This document shows, piece by piece, positions 1 through 6,962 of a stretch of DNA of 25,258 bases. Below the pieces are notes generated by a model. The model was not told where the DNA came from, made no database searches, and saw nothing but the letters and a program-made list of their open reading frames with translations. Within the stretch, counting starts at the first letter, position 1. Every line of letters starts with the position of its first letter. The translations under genes were made by a program, and so were the position numbers. Origin of the DNA: Candidatus Thorarchaeota archaeon (GTDB lineage: Archaea; Asgardarchaeota; Thorarchaeia; Thorarchaeales; Thorarchaeaceae); NCBI GenBank assembly GCA_016840385.1, contig JAEOSL010000046.1, positions 1 through 25,258 on the forward strand, in the 5' to 3' direction.

Positions 1-84
1 GTTATAGATACATATCATAAGTAGAAAGACAGAATACATCGAAGAGATAGGATAAATACAGATTAAATTGGAAGGATGAATACC

Positions 85-336
85 ATGGAGCTAGGGGAGA
101 TTGCGAATAACATTCAGGTCTATGGACTTGGTTTAGGATTGGCCGTAGCTCTCGAGCTTGTTACTCAGGTCGATTATTTACTATTTTGGGTATCAGTTAT
201 TCCACTCCCATTTGCTCTAGTTTCTGTTTTCTTAAATCAACAAGCAAACAACTCTCATACGCTTTCTTGGTATCATGGAGTCTGTTCAGGAATGGTGATG
301 ATTTGCAGTAGAATTGCAAAAGCATGTCTTGAATGA
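85..336 (+). CDS. Small hydrophobic protein, unrecognised
   Basis: This would be a protein of about 83 residues with one or two membrane segments (roughly residues 10-50, rich in Leu, Val and Phe) and a C-terminal tail with three Cys. I chose the ATG at 85 because GGAAGG at 70-75 is nine bases upstream of it; an in-frame ATG at 76 touches that site and seems less likely. I recognise no family. It is the first of four + strand genes for membrane-associated proteins, which favours a real gene, but short ORFs of this size also arise by chance. Confidence 0.45.
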   Translation: MELGEIANNIQVYGLGLGLAVALELVTQVDYLLFWVSVIPLPFALVSVFLNQQANNSHTLSWYHGVCSGMVMICSRIAKACLE

Positions 337-446
337 TAATCAAAATTTATCTAATGTTAATCAAAAATAGAATTGTTTAAATGACTATATGTCGTATATT
401 CAATGTCCCTTTGATAGGGACTATCGTGAAAGAGAGGTGAAAACAT

Positions 447-872
447 TTGTTAGAAATACAACTTGAGTTGATAGAAGAGAAACCCATAATCTCATCTGTA
501 GTCGGTCGTAACAAACAAGCCAACAGGAAAGCATTCATGGCTTTACCAGCTCTACTACTATTCATGCCTTTTGCAATAGGCTTTGTATGGTATGGAGTAG
601 CTTTCGCAGGTCCATCATTGTCCGTGATGCCGGCTGCGAATATAGTGCCAGCCTCTAGTAACTTAACAATCTATATTTTCTGGAATGGACACTGGCCTGA
701 CCTTGACGGGTGGGTCCAGATCCTTGTTGGAGCAGGGCTCAATTATGGGTTCTCTCTTCTCATTGCCGGGATTTTAGTGGCGTTGGGAATGGTAGAAATG
801 GCGATTTTGATAGCAATGCTTACTGCGTCAGGTGTTGGAATTATAGTAATTGGTTCAATATGCGCAATGTAA
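447..872 (+). CDS. Small membrane protein with polar leader, unrecognised
   Basis: A 141-residue protein starting at TTG, with GAGAGGTGA at 432-440 as ribosome binding site. The first 30 residues are charged and polar. A hydrophobic segment at about 31-54 follows, then a polar stretch with Trp and Asp (about 78-90), and finally a long hydrophobic Gly/Ala/Ile-rich C-terminus (about 93-140) that could form two helices. I recognise no family. The layout of polar N-terminus then very hydrophobic tail, next to an M48 peptidase gene, would fit a precursor peptide, but this is speculation; an ordinary three-helix membrane protein is the simpler reading. A strong hairpin follows directly after the stop codon. 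Confidence 0.65.
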   Translation: MLEIQLELIEEKPIISSVVGRNKQANRKAFMALPALLLFMPFAIGFVWYGVAFAGPSLSVMPAANIVPASSNLTIYIFWNGHWPDLDGWVQILVGAGLNYGFSLLIAGILVALGMVEMAILIAMLTASGVGIIVIGSICAM

Positions 873-882
873 AATAGCAAAA

Positions 883-900
883 GGGGGAGGTAACTCCCCC
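883..900 (+). terminator. GC-rich hairpin with GTAA tetraloop
   Basis: A perfect seven-base-pair stem, GGGGGAG at 883-889 with CTCCCCC at 894-900, closes a GTAA loop of the GNRA class. It begins ten bases after the stop codon of the small membrane protein and lies 38 bases before the M48 peptidase start. There is no clean T-run after it, so it may be an mRNA 3' end or stability hairpin rather than a textbook terminator. Confidence 0.55.
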
Positions 901-937
901 ACAATCTGAAATTTAGTCCATCATTCGGTGAATCATC

Positions 938-2005
938 ATGTCAGTAGGAGACCAAAGTGTTCCATCGAGTTCGTATTCGCGACCAATTCATATTCTTATT
1001 CTATCAGGGATATCTATGATTTTCGGAGCAATTCTTGTACCTTTTGCAGTCTATTCGATGACCCAACTAGATATCTCAGGCATCCAGGGGGTAATTGCTT
1101 CTATTCTATCTCTTACAATCTTACAGATTGGAATCCTGAGATTGAAATACAAAATAGAGGTTGAAATGAAGGCGATAGAGGCAAGATTTTCAGAGTACCT
1201 ACGGTTTACTCTGCCTAAGGTAGCGTTCTACAATCTGACCTTTTTTTTCGGGTCATTAGTAATGATCATGGTTCTTTGGAGCAGGAATGACATCCGTTTC
1301 CTTTTTATCGGTGGGAATGGCATATTCATTTCTATCATTGCATTAGTACTCTTAAAAACTAACATCTTTTCAATATCTCCGAAGAATTTGCGAGAGATAC
1401 CCGAATCAAAATACCCGTTCATTTGGGAGGTGCTGAGGAAATCAAAACTATCCGTCCATATGATTGGGTTTCTGAGCTTGAGTCGACTGAAGATAGTAAA
1501 TGCTTACCAATGGGGACCTAACAAGAAAGCTGTCATAATGATATCAGACCACCTCGAAAAAATTCTCAATGATGGTGAGATTGCAGCTGTATTCGCCCAT
1601 GAATTAGGACACATCAAGCACCGTCATTTCGAGAAGATAATAATCACAGGTCTTGTTTCACCACTAATCCTTCTTAACTTCTATTGCATTTACATTCTAT
1701 TCGAGATACAAGAGATTCTGGGCCCGATTACCGAAATCCTGCTTTTGATTATGCTTGGATTTCTCGCACTAGGTGTACCAATAATCGTTTTACCTTGGGC
1801 CTCGAGACGGTGGGAAACGGAAGCGGATATCTACGCTGCAAATCTAGTCAGCCCAGAAACACTTGTTTCTGCTCTTCAGAAGATGGTTGATCATGACATG
1901 GTGGTTGGGAGTATTAGCAAGAGGGCTGAATTTCTGTTATCACATCCGCACTTGGATAGTCGAGTAAAGCGAGTGAAGTCATCAGATTTGAGAAAAGATG
2001 AGTAG
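938..2005 (+). CDS. Membrane M48 family metallopeptidase (HtpX/Ste24-like)
   Basis: A 355-residue zinc peptidase of the integral membrane. The zinc site is visible: HELGH at residues 221-225 (two His ligands, Glu as general base) and ETEAD at 293-297 (Glu293 as likely third ligand). Hydrophobic segments lie near 18-40, 48-66, 97-115, 121-140, 235-255 and 265-287, the last two straddling the active-site region as in HtpX and Ste24. The family cleaves misfolded membrane proteins or prenylated peptides on the cytoplasmic side; the substrate here is unknown. The ATG at 938 has GGTGAA (927-932) upstream. The gene sits between a small hydrophobic protein gene and an RDD membrane protein gene. Confidence 0.9.
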   Translation: MSVGDQSVPSSSYSRPIHILILSGISMIFGAILVPFAVYSMTQLDISGIQGVIASILSLTILQIGILRLKYKIEVEMKAIEARFSEYLRFTLPKVAFYNLTFFFGSLVMIMVLWSRNDIRFLFIGGNGIFISIIALVLLKTNIFSISPKNLREIPESKYPFIWEVLRKSKLSVHMIGFLSLSRLKIVNAYQWGPNKKAVIMISDHLEKILNDGEIAAVFAHELGHIKHRHFEKIIITGLVSPLILLNFYCIYILFEIQEILGPITEILLLIMLGFLALGVPIIVLPWASRRWETEADIYAANLVSPETLVSALQKMVDHDMVVGSISKRAEFLLSHPHLDSRVKRVKSSDLRKDE

Positions 2006-2100
2006 ATGTAACACGAGGAAATGTGAACAAGAAGATGAAGTAGTGCTCCAGACCACTTCGGAACCAGAAAAACGAATTGAAATAGAATGAGGGGATTCTG

Positions 2101-3216
2101 TTGACTCATAGAGATAAAAAGATACGTACTTTGAATGTACCATCAAAAGGCGAAAATGAAAAGTTTCGAGCGGGTCCACCAGGGGTTAGATGGATAGCTG
2201 GCCTTGTCGATCTTGTTATTCTTATTTCAGTTACGACGATTTGTTGTGGGTTCTTGAGCGAAGACCCCTTCTTCTTCACAAGTTCAATCTATTATTTCAC
2301 TAATCTAGGAGGATTTTTTCAGGCTCTTACAAGTCGGACGGGGTTGGTAAACCTTAGTATGTTCTTCTTGATTGCATTCATCTATTTTCTCGTAGAAGGA
2401 TATGTTGGAACCTCACCAGGCAAGAAAATCTTCTCGCTTAGAATTGCTGGTAAGCGATCTATCTCGAAATCTCTTATTCGAAGCCTCGTCAAATCAGTTC
2501 TGCCATTGAGCTTGATAGATTTCCTTTTTGTCTACAGGAATCGTAAATATAACCAGAGAATCTCTGATACGTTCTTAGAATTGAGCGTAGCAGTACAAGA
2601 TTCGAAATATCCCAAACGAAAAATTCTTCTTGATAAGAATGAAAGAGCATTCATAATTGCAGGTCTTGTGTTCTGGATTGTCCCATTTCTAACTTATGTC
2701 TTCTACGCCTCGGTGATTCAAACTCCAGTGGATTGGATAACCGCGCCGGATCCTAACGAGCTATTTGATTTTATCCCAAATCTTGATGTTTTTCTAGGTG
2801 TTCTCTTAAATAATGGGTATCTAGCATATGTTTACTACGGATTTGGTGGAATCTTTCTTTGTCTGCCAATGCTCATGCAGCTCCTGTTTCAGAGTATTAC
2901 TATTGGCACTGTTATTTCGGTTATTCTCTTCTCCAGCTGGCAGTTCTTCGTAGTTGGTGTCATGCCACATATGATAATTGAGGTTGCAGGATTCTCATTA
3001 TGTCTAGCATCAGGATTAGTGATTTGTACTATGATATTGGACATGGTCATGAACTATAAGAGGGGGGTTAGTTTGGAGTCTAATCGTATTTTTCTTGCTG
3101 AGAAAATTATTAGAATCATGAAACTTGCTTTCTGGGGATTTGTCTTATTATGCTTCGCCGCTATTTTCGAAGTTCTTGTGACACCGATTCTACTTCGAGT
3201 ATTTTATTTCCACTAA
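2101..3216 (+). CDS. RDD-family multi-pass membrane protein
   Basis: A 371-residue protein starting at TTG behind GAGGGG (2088-2093). An RDD domain covers about residues 25-165: the conserved Arg and Asp lie in GVRWIAGLVD (Arg30, Asp37), followed by the family's GTSPGKKIFSLRI block and a later Asp in PLSLIDF. The C-terminal half (about 175-371) has four or five further hydrophobic helices that I cannot assign. RDD proteins are poorly understood; some act as ion antiporters or travel with stress and protein-quality genes. It follows the M48 peptidase gene by 95 bases on the same strand, so co-transcription is plausible. Confidence 0.82.
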   Translation: MTHRDKKIRTLNVPSKGENEKFRAGPPGVRWIAGLVDLVILISVTTICCGFLSEDPFFFTSSIYYFTNLGGFFQALTSRTGLVNLSMFFLIAFIYFLVEGYVGTSPGKKIFSLRIAGKRSISKSLIRSLVKSVLPLSLIDFLFVYRNRKYNQRISDTFLELSVAVQDSKYPKRKILLDKNERAFIIAGLVFWIVPFLTYVFYASVIQTPVDWITAPDPNELFDFIPNLDVFLGVLLNNGYLAYVYYGFGGIFLCLPMLMQLLFQSITIGTVISVILFSSWQFFVVGVMPHMIIEVAGFSLCLASGLVICTMILDMVMNYKRGVSLESNRIFLAEKIIRIMKLAFWGFVLLCFAAIFEVLVTPILLRVFYFH

Positions 3217-3571
3217 AATGCTTGTGTAAACATCATTCTTGATGTAACTAATGCAAAACCGAACATAACCTAGATTGACGCAGTTTAGAGTTTTGGATCT
3301 TCTTGTGATTACTCATAGTTTGAACTCCCCGTGTTAGTTTCGATCCAGTTAATATTCAACCTGGGATTTTCCAAGAACACACTCAGAGATTTCTTGTGAC
3401 GCTCTCGTGCTGAATCCTCTGGTGATTTGACCTTTATAGGTACACATTCGTAGGAGTGCAGAAAAGAGTATCCAACGTTACAGCTGTTATAACGAACTTC
3501 GCCCGGGCGAACTTTAGTTGTCGAGACAGCACATAAGTGTCCATTCCGAGAAATAGGAAGAGGTGTGAAAG
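3217..3571 (+). other. Intergenic stretch with palindrome and possible promoter
   Basis: No convincing gene was found in this stretch. CTTTATAG at 3432-3439 resembles an archaeal TATA box. A perfect 14-bp palindrome, TTCGCCC followed by GGGCGAA, lies at 3498-3511. GGAAGAGGTG just before 3570 looks like the ribosome binding site of the severed signal-peptide ORF that follows. This suggests an intact promoter and 5' leader left over from a gene that is now truncated. Confidence 0.4.
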
Positions 3572-3688
3572 ATGCGTAGGATGGCTTTCGTTCCTCTCCT
3601 TATATCCGCCCTTCTCTTGTTGTCATTAGTACAACCAGTGACAGCACATAGCCTTCAATGGGGTTTAATGCCTGACAGTCAATTTTGA
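3572..3688 (+). pseudogene. Severed 5' end of a secreted-protein gene
   Basis: A 38-codon ORF with a GGAAGAGGTG ribosome binding site and an ATG start. Its product is almost entirely a classic Sec signal peptide: MRRMAF, a long Leu-rich core, then PVTA-HS as the predicted cleavage site after residue 25. Only about 13 residues follow before a stop, and they merge into sequence coding on the opposite strand. A signal peptide with no mature protein is best explained as the 5' remnant of a gene for a secreted or lipid-anchored protein, cut by a deletion or insertion near 3650-3690. Confidence 0.6.
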
Positions 3689-3878
3689 ATCCATTACGAG
3701 TCATTCGTTCATGGAGATACAGCTCAAAGTAGGCTCCACGAACTTGTTGATTATCTTCTCTCTTTAGATATGTTTCAATACCTCGACGCCCAACTTCATC
3801 CTTGATATTCGTAAGCCATTCTTCGATTTCTTTTCTTACACGAAGAGCATCCTCTGTTTCAGTCCTCCAGATAGTCAT
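3600..3878 (-). pseudogene. Truncated nuclease-like fragment, unrecognised family
   Basis: About 92 residues. I chose the ATG at 3878, with GGGGTG a few bases upstream; an in-frame GTG lies six bases earlier. The text MTIWRTETED through GAYFELYLHERMTRNGFKID looks like the helical N-terminus of a restriction-endonuclease-fold protein, where an FELYLHE-type helix usually precedes the catalytic Asp and Glu/Lys. The catalytic part is absent: the last 17 codons are simply antisense to the signal peptide fragment. This is probably a 5' remnant, not a working enzyme. The nuclease link is from pattern resemblance only. The fragment overlaps the end of the next fragment upstream by about 20 bases. Confidence 0.45.
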
Positions 3879-4131
3879 TTTCACCCCGTTTTATGAATGG
3901 TCTTATTTCACAATGAACTTGAAATCTACCGAAACTTCCATCTAGGAGAGAGAACACTTTTGCCACAAGGTCGCTCTCTGTCATCATAAACTGCAGATCA
4001 TTCCAATAGGATTCTGTTACATTATTCATAGCGGATTCGATTCTTGCAAAGACCAATTTCTGTTCACTATTCAAATAGAATACCTCATCGTTTCTTTCTT
4101 CATTTCTTCTTAGGTCCCTTTCTAATTCCAA
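3859..4131 (-). CDS. Short nuclease-like or helical protein, possibly truncated
   Basis: A 90-residue ORF starting at TTG with a stop codon two codons upstream, so the start is forced or lies further in. The N-terminal half is highly charged (ERDLRRNEERNDE). The second half, TESDLVAKVFSLL through FQVHCEIRPF, resembles the Glu-Ser-Asp helix and VHCE strand found at the start of some PD-(D/E)XK-type nuclease domains, but the protein ends within ten residues of that strand. The end overlaps the next fragment. I think this is a truncated gene; a small intact accessory protein of the HerA-type ATPase upstream is the alternative. Confidence 0.4.
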   Translation of the reverse strand: MELERDLRRNEERNDEVFYLNSEQKLVFARIESAMNNVTESYWNDLQFMMTESDLVAKVFSLLDGSFGRFQVHCEIRPFIKRGENDYLED

Positions 4132-4303
4132 ATATTAGGATAAGGTGGCGAACACACAGGATTCGTGGTAGGAGGGGGGAGTTTCGTTATGTAATTGAGG
4201 GCATGTAACGAAAAACTAGACCTGTGTATTCGCCGTTGTTCCATTTGACCTCCTGCATCAATGATTGTGAGTTGTTTAAGGTATAATATCATCAGTACCT
4301 CAA

Positions 4304-6700
4304 CTACAAAAATTTTGCACATCTTTCCAAAATCATTGAAAAATAACCAATTTCAATGTCTCCACCATTTAGTAGTTCTATTAGTATGAAGTTTAAGGCG
4401 GCAACGGACAATCTGTGAACTAATCTGACTGGAAGCTTTAGTTTCTGTTCGTCATCATCAAGAAGCCAATGAAATGCAGTTCTCCAACTATGTGTTAGTC
4501 TTACGCCCCTTTCTCGGTTATACCAGAATCTTTCCACAATTCCTACTTTTTCCATCTTCTGTAATACTCGTCGTAAGTGCCGATCTCCCAGATTTATTCG
4601 TGTTTTTAGAAATGAGAATTTTACTGGCCTCGCTTCAACAAGAAGAATACCCAATACTTCAGTTGAAAATCCTAAATTCAATGTCGTGAATAAATCACTA
4701 GTACTTACTTCATCATCCTTATCGGAACCAATTCTTTCATCCAATATGTACCCAGTAAGGTAGTCCAACCGTTGCAACTCTTCAATGGATTCCAAGTCCC
4801 CCTTCCAGAAGGCTATAGTTGTGTGATTTCTGAAGTCCAAATGGTTCCGGACAATGCTCAGTAACATCTGAATATCCCTAATAGGTATGAGAATATTGTC
4901 ATTTCCGGCTTTGATTTGTTCAATTTTTTCTAGACTTCTACACCAATGAAGTATCTTCTTTCCTTTAGGTGTCAATGAAAAGACGCTTGACTCGTGTTTA
5001 GTCTTTGAGCGATCAACCAGACCTTCTTTCATAAGATTGTTCAAGTACCGATTGAGAGTACTTTTAGTCACGTCAAAGCATTCACTAAGTTCATCAGTGT
5101 TAGTAGAACTCTGTTTCAATTTATGAAGAATCTCTAGTTTCATCTCATTGCTTACTATTGATATCCATTTCTTTATTCGGTCCACTTCAAGACGATCAAG
5201 TGCTTCAATTCTTCGAAAAACATTCTCCCTATCCTCTGTTGATTGATGCCCATAGATTTGATCTATATCTTCACTTCGGTAATCTGGAGTATGAATTATG
5301 TGTTCCACGAATCTATCAAGAGCTATCCGTGTTGTCTGCGAAACTTTCTCTCTCACTCGTTCAATATCCTCTTTGATATTCCGTTCGAAGTATTCTCTAT
5401 ACCGTCTGTTCGTGAACATTGAGGATTCGATGGAAGTATCAGAGAAACTTCCTACTAGTTTCTCTTCAGGCTCTGGTATTGTTACAAGTGCTGGGAGGCC
5501 AACTGCATCATATGCGATTTTCTCATCACGTCCAGTGAGAGGACTAGCAGCTTCAAGCTCTTTGGTATGTTCCACACGGAGGTAAGCACCACCAACTGGT
5601 AATTCTATTAATCCAGTTCTCGCCCAAACATAATCCAGACTGAGAGCTTCACGTACAATATTCTGAGCCTCTGCATCGAGTAACTTACAGACAATCCACA
5701 TGTTGCAGCTTGAGAGAACGTATCTACTAATTTCATGGGGTAACTGATCAACTACCATGAATCCAACGCCAAGTTTCCTACTCTCAACCAACGCACGTTC
5801 CAAATAGGTTCTCTGCCCGGATCTGTCTCCACGACGTTTCTCTCTGAGAAAAAGGTGCGCCTCTTCAATAACCACAAGAACATTACGTTTAGGTAGAATT
5901 CCATGTTTCTGAGTCCATGCTCTGTAAGCAAAAATTTTTGCAACACAAATCCCGACCACAAACTCGTATACTCGTTCAATACCTATCGCTTTGAGTTGAA
6001 CACAGAGCAATCCCTCCTCATAATCAACTGGTGAAAATCCATGTCTAACGTTTAGAGCTCTCCCCATCTCTGAATCAAGAACGTTCTCTAATCTATTCAT
6101 AACACTGACATGACTGCTATCTTCATTCCGCCCCCTTGGAATATACTCAGTCACTTCATGATAGAGTTCTCTAAGTGTGGGAATGACCTTGGACTTCTTG
6201 TAGTCCTCATTCAGCTTTTTCACAGATTTCTGAAGAATTGCTATTGAGGGATCCTTGAGACCAAAAGTATGTGCGAAGACCTGTATGAACGTAGGAATCC
6301 ACTCATTGAATCTCATCTTCGGAGGTGGTTCCAATGGATTCTGATAGAATTCACTTGAATCAATTACAACTCCATTTGGTATGACATTGAGTAATCCTTG
6401 ATAATCTGTTGAAGGGTCGAAAACGAGTGCTCCATATCCTTGTTCAATTCCAGCTTTAACAAGTGACTTTGCCTTCTCAGTCTTACCAGAACCAATTGAA
6501 CCAGTCACTAATACTCCCTTTAGCAACTCATCTGGATGAGCTTCGATATATTCCTCAAGATTGACCCTTCGTCCTCTATTCAGAATGACACTTGCTACAA
6601 ACTCTCTTGTATGCTCAGAGGCTCTTTTATCTCTTGAAGACATGGAAAACTCCATTCTGATATCCTCTGTATACCATTTATTATCGTACAGAGTGGACAT
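4304..6700 (-). CDS. HerA-type ATPase with two C-terminal winged-helix domains
   Basis: A 798-residue protein. The ATPase core has a Walker A (GSIGSGKT, residues 67-74), a Walker B with catalytic acids (VLVVIEEAH, 274-282), and a downstream ESRKLGVGFMVVDQLP block (306-321) typical of HerA/FtsK-like hexameric DNA translocases. After a helical linker come a winged helix at about 520-590 (KLEILHKLKQ, STLNRYLNNLMKEGLV, a Phe-Ser-Leu-Thr wing) and a second at about 690-745. HerA proteins pump DNA, with NurA in end resection or with other nucleases in phage defence. The winged helices suggest sequence-directed DNA binding. No NurA is nearby, only two nuclease-like fragments downstream. MEFSM at residue 16 is another possible start. 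Confidence 0.85.
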   Translation of the reverse strand: MSTLYDNKWYTEDIRMEFSMSSRDKRASEHTREFVASVILNRGRRVNLEEYIEAHPDELLKGVLVTGSIGSGKTEKAKSLVKAGIEQGYGALVFDPSTDYQGLLNVIPNGVVIDSSEFYQNPLEPPPKMRFNEWIPTFIQVFAHTFGLKDPSIAILQKSVKKLNEDYKKSKVIPTLRELYHEVTEYIPRGRNEDSSHVSVMNRLENVLDSEMGRALNVRHGFSPVDYEEGLLCVQLKAIGIERVYEFVVGICVAKIFAYRAWTQKHGILPKRNVLVVIEEAHLFLREKRRGDRSGQRTYLERALVESRKLGVGFMVVDQLPHEISRYVLSSCNMWIVCKLLDAEAQNIVREALSLDYVWARTGLIELPVGGAYLRVEHTKELEAASPLTGRDEKIAYDAVGLPALVTIPEPEEKLVGSFSDTSIESSMFTNRRYREYFERNIKEDIERVREKVSQTTRIALDRFVEHIIHTPDYRSEDIDQIYGHQSTEDRENVFRRIEALDRLEVDRIKKWISIVSNEMKLEILHKLKQSSTNTDELSECFDVTKSTLNRYLNNLMKEGLVDRSKTKHESSVFSLTPKGKKILHWCRSLEKIEQIKAGNDNILIPIRDIQMLLSIVRNHLDFRNHTTIAFWKGDLESIEELQRLDYLTGYILDERIGSDKDDEVSTSDLFTTLNLGFSTEVLGILLVEARPVKFSFLKTRINLGDRHLRRVLQKMEKVGIVERFWYNRERGVRLTHSWRTAFHWLLDDDEQKLKLPVRLVHRLSVAALNFILIELLNGGDIEIGYFSMILERCAKFL

Positions 6701-6962
6701 TTTTGAACTCTCTTTGGTTCCAACTAGGGTGTAATCCTACTGGGAATCTGATTTGACAGGACACAGTAGCAATTCCTTCTTGTTTCATGTGGCTATCCTA
6801 CTGAAATGCTAAGCAGAAAGCGGGCATAGTAACGCTATCGGCGCGGAACAAACGGACATCTTCTTGCACAGTCAATGACTGAACATGGTACATAATACCT
6901 CTAGAGGCTTCCTACATGATACCCCACACCCCCCCAAAATAACAAAAAAGAGATGATACTAT

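Noticed and set aside
928..1164. 78-codon ORF overlapping the M48 peptidase start on the same strand
   Set aside because: It is a different frame of the peptidase gene, whose zinc motifs and helices are clear.
4122..4244. A 40-codon - strand ORF with a GGAGG site between the HerA-type gene and the nuclease-like fragment
   Set aside because: The ribosome site is good, but the product (Pro, Thr and Arg-rich, no pattern) looks non-coding. Its stop overlaps the TTG of the next ORF, so it could be a leader peptide or decayed 5' end; too weak to call.
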